Shown here piece after piece: positions 1 to 12,504 of a stretch of 64,000 nt of DNA (the stretch's first letter is position 1; each line of letters opens with the position of its first letter). Under the pieces are notes generated by a model, which saw only the letters and a program-made list of their open reading frames with translations, searched no databases and was not told where the DNA came from. The stretch comes from Adineta vaga (lineage: Eukaryota; Rotifera), in the NCBI GenBank assembly GCA_021613535.1, contig CP075495.1, positions 8,246,001 through 8,310,000 on the forward strand. Direction: 5' to 3'. A program made the translations under genes and the position numbers.

Positions 1-2358
1 CATCGTTTCGAGAGACACCATCGCTTATGACGAAATGATTGAGAAAAGAAGAGAATAAAGAGGGTGTGTCGAAAAAACATTCAAGTATTGGTTGATTTAT
101 TCTCTTATTCTCTCTCTTTCTTTCTTACATTTCATTTGAATCGTTTAAGATAATGGACTCGAGCCAAAAAAATTAAACATACAAAAAAAGATTCAGTTGA
201 ATATTATCACGTCGAGCTTTCATCGGAGAGTGTATTTCATTAAAAAAACGAACGAAAGAAAGAAAGAAAGAAAGGAAGAAAGGCTAGAGCATATGAAGTA
301 TATGATGCATTGATGCAATGGTTGACATATACGTCAATGTAGTGTATTGATTTATTTATTTCTTTCTTTCTTTTCATATCGAATATTCTACATCATTATA
401 GTAAGGAGAAAAATGTCATGTTAGCATGACGTTGCATTTGTTCCTTAAATTTCAAATCGAACTTTTAATTCAATCGAAATGACTCAAGATGAATTTAATT
501 CATCTCTTGATTAGAATATTGCGTCGATTGATAAAAAGTATATGAATAATCATAACTTGAAAGGAACAGATTAGATGATCACGCGTTCTTAAATCATGTG
601 AACAGAGTGACGACATATTCGCTTGATACTTACTTGAATATCTATAAATTGTAGACAAAGTCTTATTTCTTTACGAAATATTCAATGAAGACAATAGTTG
701 AACAGTGAATATATTTTCTTTTCTGTTCAATTTTACACATGATTGACCATATCATCGAATAGAAGGATACGAGACAACGAATATTAATCCTTCATTTAAC
801 CGAAACTATTCATCATGTTGTTTTCTTGTTGATGATGATACACGAAAAACAAATAACGTCATTATTTTTCTGTTTTTTTCGGAATATTTGATAAATTATA
901 CTGCTTCGCTTATATTATCGTTATGTTAATCAATATATGAAGATATTATATGGAAGTGATCGTACTCATTCGTTTCGATAAAAAGAAGTTAAAAAATATC
1001 TATTTTAATACTATTTATAGATGTTGAGAATGAAAAGTAAAATAAAAGCAGATGGTTTTTTAGGTGGATTTAGTTTTTTTTACAGATTAAATATCTTTAA
1101 TAATCATAGAACAAGTAACTTGTTTGGGAATAAATTGCAGACGATTTCTTTGGAGATATGATGACTTTTACTGTCTTTTGTATCAATTTAAGACTATTGT
1201 TTCTATATTGTCAAATATTCAATCTTTAATTTGTCTATGATAAAAGCATTTCAATATCACTAGATTCAAAAAATTCGATGTTGCATTCAAAAGCTCGTGT
1301 CCATATATTCGACTGATTTTTTACTTTCGTTACTCGTTTCATATTTTTCTCTTTTCCTATCACTTTCGAATATTCACATGGATACACACACCCCCTTAAC
1401 TACAATCTCTTTTGACTATTTCCTCATTCCATTTAGCGTCAACTGACACACCCACTATGCATCATATTAAATAAATCATACTTTATTGCGTCTTTTCCAA
1501 CGACGCAGTTTATATATATATATATATTATATCTTTCTTTGTGTGTCTCTCCCCCCATTTTTACCATATCATACTATACTTTAGGGTCGTTCGATAACAG
1601 GAACAAGACAAGAATGTTCTTTGCTTCTTCAACCTCTATATGTAACAAATATTCGATATTGAAATTGTATTCTATTGCGTTGTTCGGTTTCTTTGCACAT
1701 TAAATATCTGCACATAAAAACGAAAACAGAGAGAATGTGTGCTCGAATTTCTCTTGTAGTTCAATGAATAACAACATAAAATGTTGTGTATGTAATTTAG
1801 AAATACAAATGTAGTTTAATTGAATTCTTCATCTATCGTCACCTTGTGGGAATAACAATAAATGTACACATTAGGGAATGTTACATCCCAGAAATGTTGA
1901 TCATTTACATATAAACAATCTACCATCGAAATTTTTTTTTGTTTTCTGTTTACGATCTTAGTAATATCTACTCAGCTGTAGAAAAGCATGATTTATTCTA
2001 GTAGAATGTTGGTTCTAACCACACTATCGTACAAAATGTTTTATTATTTATTTAGATCCTATTTCTTTTCCAGCTAGGCACATTTTGAATTATTCATCAT
2101 ATTTTCCTACAGGATATCATATAAAAATTCATTTCAAATTGTTGATTCTTTGCTTCTATCTACTATACGGGCTTGATCTTCAAAGCATGAATCAATAACA
2201 GCTGAAAAACGTGCTATTTTTCCTACTAATCTAATAAGACAACAATGATCATCCGGTGTTTTTGTTTCTTCAAATAGATATATATATATATATATTTCTA
2301 CAATAATCGAGTCTTTTTATTTTCAGAAAAAATCTTCAAAAAAAAACTGCTTTCAACC
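1..2358. other. Intergenic region, no gene recognised
   Basis: No conserved coding segment was recognised on either strand. The stretch is AT-rich with simple repeats: a GAAA tract near 251-283, a TA run near 1508-1527 and another near 2279-2295. Just before the first gene there is a pyrimidine-rich tract ending in AG at 2325-2326, which could be a 5'UTR intron acceptor or a spliced-leader acceptor. The left edge may hold regulatory DNA of a gene outside the window. Confidence 0.6.
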
Positions 2359-4987
2359 ATGACTGTTCCATCCATAATGCAGAAATCATTCGATGATGTT
2401 TATGATGAATTTCTCTTTGCATGTTCTCATGGTGATTATCTTTCCGTTGAACATCTTCTTCAAAATGGTAATATAAGTTACACAGATATATCAACAACCA
2501 AGGATGACGAAAAATTTTCACCTATTGTCATTGCTATTGAACATAATCATCTTGAAGTGATTAAAATATTACTTGATCGTTTACCTTATAATGAGTTTCG
2601 TGAAGCACTTCTTCTCGCAATTTATCTTGATTTAACGAAAATTGCTCAATTTATCATGGAACATGACACATTTAAATGTTTCTATGGAACATTTGCTGAT
2701 TGGCAAACAGATTCGGTTCAAACATATGATGAATCACATTTTGCTTCGATACGACCAATTCAATTAGCAGCACAATATAATCGAACAACGATTCTATATA
2801 ATTTCCTTAAAAAAGGTATCTATAGTTTTGATTTTGAATAATAAAATTCTTTTTTCTTTTCTTTTTTCCTGGTGAACGTATCGAAGTACCACATAATATT
2901 GAATGTACATGTAATGAATGTAAATCAGCTGGTTTAAGTGATAGTTTACGTCATTCTCAACTTCGTTTATCTGCATATCGTGGTCTTTCATCTGATGTCT
3001 ATCTTGCTTTAGTATCAAAAGATCCAATAACAAAAGCGTTCGCTCTAAGTAATGATTTATCTATATTGATTATAAATGAACCTCATTTTCGAAGTGAGTA
3101 TTCATATTTACGCAATCAAATATCACATTTTACTGCAAATCTTCTTGATCATATTCGAAATCAAATTGAACTAGAAGTATTATTAACAAATGAACGATTA
3201 GATTCTGCTATTGAACATAATCAATACGAATTTATTACTCATACGACTACACAACAACGTTTAACTGATCTCTGGTATCAAAATATTGATTTAGTTCGAT
3301 ATGATACATTAAGAAAACGAATTTTAGCATCAATCTATTATTTTATCATATATATTCCAATGTATATCGCTTATTTTTGGTTACCATTTCATTTTGAACA
3401 TCGATGTCGATGGTATTTCAAACAAGCAGCTATTCAAGCATTAATGCATACGATTACATATGATATTTTTCTATTAATGTTAATATTTTCCAGTATATTA
3501 AAATCTTATGAAACATTACTCGATGATCAATATTCAAATATATCATCTTACTATCATCGATTATTATCCATGGACAAGAGAACACTTTATTGTAAAGAAA
3601 CAATTGTAACATCATTGGAAATTTTCCTTCTTATCTGGATGGTTGGTTATGTTCAACGAAATGTTAGTCGAATAATTCGCGAACGACGACAATTAGAAAT
3701 AATGGATATATCAACAACAATTTTATTCATTTTATATATTTTGCTATTTACAACTGCGGCAATACAAAGTCATATCGAATGGAAATTTATTCTTGATATT
3801 AATCAATGGAACTATTTTGAACGATTACATAATGGTAAGAGATATTCTTCATGAAATGAATTCTTTGTTTATTTATTTGTTTATTAGGAAGTCAAATATC
3901 AAATGAATATAAACAATTAAAATATCGATATGAAAATAGTTTTATTATCTATAAAAATAAGGATAGTCTCGAACAAAATGATATAAAAATAGTTAGTGAT
4001 GTTATTTTTACGTTAATTCTTGTCTTTTGCATTGTTCATCTATGTTTTTTCTTATTAATTAGTGAATATTTCGGTCCACTTCTAGTTTCATTAACTATTA
4101 TGAGTAAAATTATTCATCGATGGTTTATTTTTATTCTAATTTTCATCTTAGCATATCAAACATCTTTTCTACATTTATTTTCCTATTATTTTCATGAAGA
4201 AGAATACAAATATGTTTATCTAAATAATACCGATTCAAATCGAAAACTTGCACAAATCATCATAAGTTATCCTAATCTCAAACGTTTGATCATTAATGTT
4301 TTCTATACATTATTTGGTATTGTTCAAAATGAATTAACAAAAACATATACAAATAAAAGTAACATTGGTTTTACAGATTTTATAAATCATACACATGATT
4401 ATTATCTTTTAAATTCTTTTACATTAACAACTGGTTCATTCATCTATGGATCATTTGCATTTGGTGCACGTATTATTCTTATAACAATGATTATTGCTTA
4501 TATAAAATTACTTTATAAATTAAATAAACAACAAGCATTAAACGATTGGAAATTGGCTCGTGCAACATTATTTATGAAATATATTTCTAAAGATCCGGAT
4601 ATTTTACCAGTTCCATTAAATCTTATTCCTACACCAAAACATTTAATAAATTTATTTCGAAAAAAATCTGTACAAAAAACGACAAAACAGAAAACATTTA
4701 CACAAGAAAATTATTTACGAAGTTTAAATTATATTTCTCATGAATATAATTCTAAGAAAACACCAACAAGTGAAGAAGTAATGAATTGTATTGTTTTACG
4801 TTTTCTTACTGAATCGTATCCGTTCGATATACAATCATCGAAACGTACAAGACAAATACAATATAAAGAAGAATTATCCAATATTCGACATCATGTTAGT
4901 GAAGAAATTCAAATGATTCAACAAGAAAATCAAACATTGAATAAACATATTTCAACAGTTTTTTTCGATTTGGATAAATATGAATAG
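2359..4987 (+). CDS. TRPC-like cation channel, copy A
   Basis: Predicted short-TRP (TRPC-family) cation channel of the plasma membrane. Model: exons 2359-2815, 2872 or 2887-3834, and 3888-4987. N-terminal ankyrin-type repeats (LLQNG, IAIEHNHLEVIKILL) are followed by the TRP linker (LSAYRGLSSDVYLAL), several hydrophobic TM segments, a pore-region TLFG at about residue 614 and a TRP-box-like DWKLAR at about 692. The LPVPLNLIPTP stretch after it matches the TRPC C-terminal signature. Intron 1 is odd. Joining it so that FLKK continues as GERIE, as in copy B, needs a GT-TG intron (2816-2871). The first downstream AG (2886) is also in frame but drops five residues. The lengths are 839 or 834 aa. 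A tandem paralogue starts 400 bp downstream. The family is clear; ligand and gating are unknown. Confidence 0.85.
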
Positions 4988-5386
4988 GTTGGGGTTTTTT
5001 TTCTTGATTTAGTCGTAAATGTGCTTTTGTTGAATAAGAAAAAAAAGAAAGGAAAATGTCAAAGGCAACGTAATTAACACTATTTGTATGATTTATTGTT
5101 GGTTTTAGTACTAACTATATTATATGAGAAGTCGTGACAAGAGAAATAGAAGTACATCATCCAAGTATAAATTGCACGAATGTAGATAGACTTTAGAAAA
5201 GTAAATATATCCATGGATTAGAAATCGTTTCCAATACTTTTAGTTTTTCTTCGAGAAAACAATTGATGTGTCATAAAATAGGATATAATCTTGCATGTTC
5301 AAACTACTTTTCTAAATAACTGATCATCTATGCTCTTCAGGCTTTTCAACCACCATTCATTTTCTCACTAGAATACAAAAGAAAAC
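4988..5386. other. Spacer between the two TRPC genes
   Basis: This is 399 bp of AT-rich DNA with no recognisable coding. A pyrimidine tract ending in AG at 5370-5371 sits 15 nt before the next ATG and could be a 5'UTR or spliced-leader acceptor. Confidence 0.5.
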
Positions 5387-8300
5387 ATGACAGAAACTCA
5401 TCGTATCCTTCATGGTACAATACATGAGATATCTACATCAACTTTAACAACTTATACATATTTTAATCGAACATTTGATGACCTAACAGATTTATTTATT
5501 TTTGCATGTACACATGGAAATTATGTACTTGTCTATAAACTTTTACAAGAAGGAACAGTCAAAGCTGATTCATCGAATAAAATAGGTAAAAGTGCACTTC
5601 AATTAGCTATTGAAAATGAACATGATGAAGTTGTTAAAATTCTTCTCGATTACATTCCTTATGAACAATATCGTGATGCACTTCTTTTATCGATTTATTT
5701 AAATCATACCAGTATTGCGAATTTAATTTTAAATCATCCAATATATCAAACGTTTACCGGTAAATTTCTTAATCCAGTAGATCCCGAAGCTTATGATGAT
5801 TCACAATTTAGTTCCGATATAAGTAAATCTTTGAAACAATTTCTTCAAATCATATTGATATATATTTATTTCATAGCTCCACTCATTCTTGCTGCACAAT
5901 ATAATCGTTTACCAATTATTCATTATTTATTAGCGCAAGGTGAACGTATAGAAAAGCCTCATCAAAATACATGTATTTGCACGAAATGTGTGAATAATTC
6001 TAAATTAGATTCATTCCGTCAATCTCAAAATCGCTTATCGGCATATAAAGGTTTAGCATCGGAAGTTTATATTGCATTACTTTATCCTGATCCGATTTTA
6101 CATGCATTTCAATTAGGTCAAGAATTACGAGAACTTGCCAAAATTGAACATTATTTTTCTGCAGATTATAAGAAATTAGCTGAACAATTATCTCGATTTG
6201 TTGCCCGATTACTTGATAATATACGCGGATGTGAAGAATTAGAAATCGTTTTAAATAAAACTGGTTTACCTAACGAAGAAAAATATGAAAGTTTAGCACG
6301 CTTTGATTTAGCTATTCAATATAGAGAAAAACCATTTGTATCACATTCAAATTGTCAACAAAATTTAATCGATAATTGGTATGCAAATCTATCGATTATT
6401 CAAAATACTGATGTTTTCAAACGAAGTCTTTTTTATCTGGCTTATTTTATTTGTTTTCCATTTCTAGCTATCACTTATTATCTATTTCCAAAATCAAGAA
6501 TGGGATCATTGGTATGTAATGAATATCTTTCTTATCGTTCGATGATTATGAATTACGTCATGACCTTCTTCTTCTTCTTTTTCTCAATTTAAGTGTCAAC
6601 AACCCAATTTGAAATTCAAAGCTTATATTGCATCTTATTTGATATTTATTATCTTAAATATTGCATCTAGTTATTTTTCTGCTAATCATATTAAAACAAC
6701 AAGATTTCTTTCTGATTATGACCAAAGACTTTATACAAACTATATTCAATATATTTATCAAAATACAGAATTAAGAAATTATATCAATGGAATAGACAAT
6801 GATACAGTTCATTCACTAGTCGATTGTGATATAAGTCTTCGATTTTTCACACCAAATCTATTTCAAATTGCTATGTCAATATGGGTTATTGGATTTTCTT
6901 GGAATGAATTCAAACAAATTGCAGATACAGGATTAAAGGTTTATTTAAAAGTTGCCAGTAAGTAGACAATATTTTTCTCTCAGAATCGAATCGAATGTTT
7001 TTATTAAAGGTAATTATGTTGATTGTTCAATGAATATTCTCTATATACTTTATTTTATTTTTCTTTATTCTTCAATGATCTTTACTCGTCTAGCAATGAA
7101 TATATTTCAATCAACAACTTATTGGACAAATCTTGCTCGATATAGTACAATGACAAATGCAGAAAAACAATACTATATTTCTCAAACTCGACATATTTTA
7201 TATTGGTTAAATGCTGATCGATTCTATTGGAAGGCTACTGATTTAAATAACTTAGCTGAAGCATTTTTTGCTATGGGAATTGTTGTTAGTATATGTCGAA
7301 TGTGTTTTCTATTGCCAATTATTCCATTTGTTGGACCATTACAAGTAAAAATTAAACTGAAATAAATAGAAATTCAAAGATCAATCATTTTCATTCTAGG
7401 TCATGTTAGATTATATGATGATCGATATATCAAAATGGATTTTTATCATTGTAATCTTTTTCATATCATTTGCATGCGCATTATTTTCAATCTTTTCCTA
7501 TTTTGCTGTCAATCTTCAACAACAGATAAGTCTCTTTCAAACATCATTAAATGTGAATTCATCAATCGAAATTTCGAATATCACACTATTCAATCAATCT
7601 ACATGTTCAGATTATTTTTATGAACTTTTAAACGGATCGATTCCATTCATAATGAGCATTGTAGAAGATACGAATGATATTAACAATGCGAATGATTCCT
7701 GTCAACAAGCATCAACTTATCAATTGTATCAAAATATTGAGACATATCCAGCAATTAATTATTTTGGTCAATCATTTGATTCAACATTATTGACAACATT
7801 TTTTACATTATTTGGAGTGATTGGAGATGGTACATCAGTATGTAGTCAAAGCTGACGAGACCGTTTCAAAGAAACTCTACATCGATAATTTCTTGTTTTA
7901 GAATCGTGGCTATGAATTACAAGCAGATTCGTCTTGTCAATCTGATCCTAATAGTTATTTACCTGGTTTTGATAATTTTGTATCAAATCTGGGTTTTATT
8001 ATCTATGGTCTATTTACATTTATATGTATTACAGTTCTAATTAATACATTAATTGCAATGTTGGAAGAAACGATTAAAGATATTGATAATCGTGCTGATA
8101 TTGAATGGAAATATGCACGTTCGAAACTCTATATGGAATATATCAGAAACGGTAAAGATAAAACTACTCTATCAAAATGAATATTTTTTTTTATTGAATT
8201 TTACTTCTAGGAAATCCTCTTCCAGTTCCATTGAATATTCTTCCAACCCCAACAGCAATTAATAATTTTTTTCATTATATTAAGAAAATAATTCTTCGAA

Positions 8301-8707
8301 AAAACTACTCATATGATAATAATACAGAAACATCAGTTGGCAATCGACGAAATTCTGATTCTGAATCAATCAGTTTTGATAACGAAGGAATCTTTAATCG
8401 TAGACAATCATACATTTCGAATAAAAAATTAACTTATAAAAAAGTAATTGAACGTGTTATAAAACGTTTTTTACTTTATTATAAAGATCTTCGTATTGGT
8501 TTACCTGATAACAAAGATACTTTGAAACTTCGAGAATTGCAAAATGATGTATTTGCACTTCATTTTGAATTAACAAATAATATCGATGAGTTTAATGAAA
8601 TGTATACGTCAATGGAACAATCAATGAATGACTTCAATACGACTTTAAATGCATATTTTGATTTACAACATATTAAAGAACATTTCAATAATCAAAACAT
8701 ATCATAA
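5387..8707 (+). CDS. TRPC-like cation channel, copy B
   Basis: Second tandem TRPC-like channel, 984 aa in seven exons: 5387-5822, 5877-6511, 6594-6957, 7010-7344, 7400-7837, 7902-8151 and 8211-8707. All introns are 52-82 nt with GT-AG ends, and the spliced length is 2955 nt. It carries ankyrin repeats (LAIENEHDEVVKILL), a Cys-containing linker (CICTKC), six hydrophobic segments, the pore-region TLFG at about residue 726 and the TRP box EWKYAR at about 803, followed by LPVPLNILPTP. The C-terminus is charged and probably coiled-coil. It aligns with copy A along its whole length, but none of its six introns sits at a position used by copy A. The first intron is 54 nt and has no stop, so an unspliced reading stays open. 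The family call is strong; the physiological stimulus is not known. Confidence 0.88.
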
Positions 8708-8882
8708 TATTGCCTTATGTCTGCTTAGCTTTCTCTTGTTTATGAATCAATAAGAAATATGTCGAAAAGACTTTTATTTAGAATAAAATCTTATTTGTTC
8801 TTCTAGAGACTTTTATTTTGTGCGATAAAGGATTTCTTTTAACGTATAATGTATAAAAAAATACGTAGATATATAAGTAAGG

Positions 8883-9835
8883 TTAAGCTAATTTTCTTTG
8901 TTTTTTATCGTGTACAGTGATTTCATCATCCTGAACACCTTTTTGTTGAACATTTTGATTATTCTTGCCACTAATTAATGATGTATGACCACTCTTATTT
9001 CGTCCCCAATTGATAATCAATGTTTCACGAATACAGAACAACATGATAGAAATTTGTGCAATGGAAAAGAAACACCAAATTGATGCTTGTTCCATTAAGT
9101 TTGGCGTAATTAAAGCAGCTAAATAAGGTCCGAAAACGAATAAGAAGATACCTTGAATAACCATTCCTTTCTTTTCATATAAAGCAAAAAATGGTGCAAA
9201 CATTAAAAATGAATGGATAGCTGCACCAGGTATGATATATGTTGGATCAGCCATTGGAACAGACCAAGCAAGATGATAGTTTCCTATAAATATAATTCAT
9301 TAGACCAAAGATAATAATAAATATTTTCGTACCTCGGAATGTGCATAATTTTGAACCACGTAACCATTCGGTTGATGGACCATTCATTGTTTGTGGCCAT
9401 TGATAAGCTAATAAAAATCGACCAAATAACATAGTGCCACCTAAAATAAGTAGAATGTATATGGATTAATGTTCATTGACATTTTAGAGAAAGAAAAACT
9501 TTACCAATTAAACATAAACGTTTGATTACTAAGTAACGATCAATGTATTTGGCATTTTTTGTCAATGATGCATTGATAACATGACAAAAGTAAGGTTGTA
9601 AACAGATATGTAAATATCCTGCAATTGTTAAAACTTGATTGATAACTGTGTCGCAAATTGGTGAGTCAATATTTGGTGCAATAAAGAAATATTGAATGGC
9701 TTGTAATAGTTCCATAGTGAAAAAGAAGAAAACACCACTCGCTAATTGAGTATTTGATGTTTTCGACCATATCCACCATGATGAAAAAAGACCTATAGCT
9801 GCAAAAGCAGCAGACATTTCCATAGAAAAGCACAT
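8883..9835 (-). CDS. DUF5765-like multi-pass membrane protein
   Basis: Predicted 279-aa membrane protein of unknown function. Exons on the minus strand are 9505-9835, 9333-9440 and 8883-9283, spliced through two small GT-AG introns (840 nt). The protein begins MCFSMEMSAAFAAIGL and contains FFFTMELLQAIQYF and NQVLTIAGYLHICLQPYF. This N-terminal Met-Cys start, the MELLQ helix and the GYLHI-QP motif recall the DUF5765 family of algae and microbes as I remember it. About seven hydrophobic helices are visible, and the C-terminal tail of about 45 residues is polar and charged. If the family call holds, the gene may have been acquired from a non-animal source, but introns and base use look native. 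No enzymatic motif is visible. Confidence 0.65.
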
Positions 9836-10672
9836 TGTTCTAATGTTGTCGAACGGATTCTATATTCTTTGAATATAAATATATCGCACTAGTGGTCCAA
9901 CAAAGCGTGCAAGTGTAAGTGCAACTGTAATGATGGTGATGGTGTGATGTTGTTTTTCTCTTATCTATATCTATATAGATCTAGGGCAAATAAAGAAAAC
10001 AACCAATGAAAATATTTATAAAAGAACGATAGATAGATGGAGGAATGAACTTTTATCTTTTTTTCTTTCTGTATGCATGTATTTTTCTATTTTTGTTTCC
10101 ATGCAAAAACAAGATCTGCTTGCTTCAGTACATTCTATGAGTAATAAGATGGCGTTAGTAAACATCCGATCTACTTTTCTTATTGATGAATAATATCGAA
10201 AGAAACTGGCATTTCATTGGAGCGAACCTGTAGTAAACAAGACGGCTGAATGAGTGAGCGTTGCGTATAGAAGATTTTAATGAATTATACTCTATTAAGC
10301 AAGAAGTGTGTCAAGCTTTATCGTTCGATAAAACAGAGGCATATATAGGTCACTTTGATCACTGTGTATATCAAACAAAGGATCGATTTTTTAAACTGAA
10401 ACTCTTTATAAGTAATCAATTTGCTAATTAGATAATCATGTGAAATCGATTTTTTAATCACATTTATTTCTCTCATTGTGTCTTATAAATAGATAAATAC
10501 GAAATAAAGTAAAGATATTTATCGATTATATTCAGCAAAATGGATTCTTTCACTATTCAAACTCGAGATATGATCATTTTACAGCAATACACATGTACAT
10601 GTCATACAACTACTATTGTTAGCGAAGAGAAGATTTGTTAGTAGGAAGGAGATGTTTTTATCAAAATCAAAG
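9836..10672. other. Intergenic region upstream of the DUF5765-like gene
   Basis: This 837-bp AT-rich spacer lies upstream of the DUF5765-like gene and downstream of the mannanase gene, both on the minus strand. No further coding exon was recognised. Confidence 0.5.
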
Positions 10673-12504
10673 TTAATTCTCAGCAGTTATATATGCAATA
10701 TACACTGCTGTTTGTCCACCATTAGCACTTGAAGTAAATTCAACACCAACTTCTCTTATATCCGATAGTGATGATGATGGAATAGTATTCAAATTGAGAA
10801 CAACTTGTGTGGCTGAATTGCTATTTAATTGTGTCAAACCAGAATCATACCATGTCCATGATGATCCGCTTTTAATATAAAGTTTTGCACCCATGGTACC
10901 ACCCGATGAAAATCCCCATGAAGCAGTTCGAGCACGAACAACTAATCGTTGATAACTACCAAATGTAAATGTCGATGCTTGATTTGTATATATAGAAGAT
11001 TTACCACCTTGATATAATTGAACATCAGCTTTGAGACTATCAGTTGATGAATAAGTAAATTCATTTGATTGCCATGGACCACCATTTACACTTCCACCTT
11101 GCCATTGACCAATACCATTTGAAAAATTATAAATTACAGTTGTAGATGATGATGAACTGCTACTTGACGATGTAGTTGAACCTGTTGATGAAACAGTCGA
11201 TTGGCTTGTAGTTGAAATTGTTGTTGTTATTGTTGTTGTTGTTGTAATTAAACTATTGTTCAAACTCATCCCATCTCGATTGATTACTCGATGATGATTA
11301 TAAAAAGCACATGCATATTTATTAGAAATAGGTGCCCAACCATCATTCCAAGCTAAGAAATAAGCCACTTGAGGGAATTTCGTTTCAATAGCAGTTAACC
11401 TTAATACAACAGATATTATACTTGAAGAAAAAAAAAACATCGTTTATTTTGTTTCTAATTACCAGCGAGTATATTCAAATTGATTATTGACTGTACTTGG
11501 TCCAATTTCACCAAGAGCAAAAACTTTATTTAAAGTGATCATTTCATCATATCCATTCATATTATTCTAAAACAAAAGTAACAATCAACATAAAAATATA
11601 ATTCAAAATTCTATTCCTTACTGGATCATCTGTGTAAACATCAAGTGCAACAATATCAACATATGCACTGCCAGGATAATAAGCCAATCGATTTCCACGA
11701 CTATGATCTGGTGAATAAACCCAAAGAAGATTGTGTAAGTTCTTTGTAGTTGTCAAATAATTAAACATATCTATCCACACATTTTTGAATGTTTGTGCAT
11801 CCTATTGATGAGTGAAAGAACATTGTTTGTTTGTTTGTTTGTTTGTTTGTTTGTTTGCTTACCTGATTACCCCAATAAAACCATTCACCATTCATTTCGT
11901 GAAATGGACGAAATAGAACAGTCACACCAGATTGTTGTAAATCGTCGAAACCGGCTGCCATTCGATCAAGAAATAGACGCCATCGTTGACCAGTTTGAGT
12001 GGCTGTATTTGTTAGATCAGCAAAATTCAGATTCCATCGATCTTTATATCCGCCACCATTTGATGAAACAGGATTCGGTAAATGCATATTAACCGTAACT
12101 AAACCACCTAAACTCCAATGAGTTTTTAATGCAGAATTACATGCATAATTGATTAAATCTTCAGGTGGTGTTTTATAATTCCAACCACATGCCCAATCAC
12201 AACCAAGAATGCCTGGTGTTCGACCAATCTGTTGTGTGATTTGATCAATGATACTTGTACTGAATGTATCTGGACTATAACCAGCAAATTGACCAGAGAG
12301 TACTTTTCCTACAAATAGATATAAATTTCAATCTGTTGAAATTTCATCATTAAAAAAAGTACCTTGTTGAGGTAATCCAGCGAGATAAGTAAGAACTTGT
12401 CTTGTTTTAGTATTAGCTGAACTATCAGCTGGTTGTTGTTGCGCCAAACATGAACATGACATAGATAGGAGAAAACAACAATTGACCAACAATTGCCAAT
12501 TCAT
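10673..12504 (-). CDS. Secreted GH26 endo-beta-mannanase with C-terminal CBM
   Basis: Predicted secreted glycoside hydrolase family 26 enzyme cleaving beta-1,4-mannans, 532 aa. Minus-strand exons are 12363-12504, 11863-12308, 11622-11801, 11463-11566 and 10673-11399 (1599 nt). A signal peptide ends near CSCLAQQQP. The catalytic domain has LSGQF, GCDWACGW, the acid/base Glu in LFRPFHEMNGEWFYWG (about residue 185) and the nucleophile Glu in ALGEIGPS (about 276), then YFLAWNDGW. A Ser/Thr-rich linker (about 335-379) leads to a beta-sandwich-like carbohydrate-binding module (about 380-532). The module resembles mannanase CBMs such as CBM23/27, but its subfamily is unsure. GH26 is mostly bacterial and fungal, so horizontal acquisition followed by intron gain is the natural inference. 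The last intron has two in-frame acceptors; 11399 was chosen because it gives EYTRWLTAIE. Confidence 0.88.
11825..11856. repeat. (GTTT)8 microsatellite in a mannanase intron
   Basis: Eight perfect GTTT units on the plus strand lie inside the second intron of the GH26 gene, next to the donor at 11862. It is probably length-polymorphic. Confidence 0.9.

Noticed and set aside
5823-5876. Treating the stop-free 54-nt segment in TRPC copy B as coding
   Set aside because: It has good GT-AG ends and interrupts the conserved SDI-TPLILAAQYNR path seen in copy A, so it is an intron.
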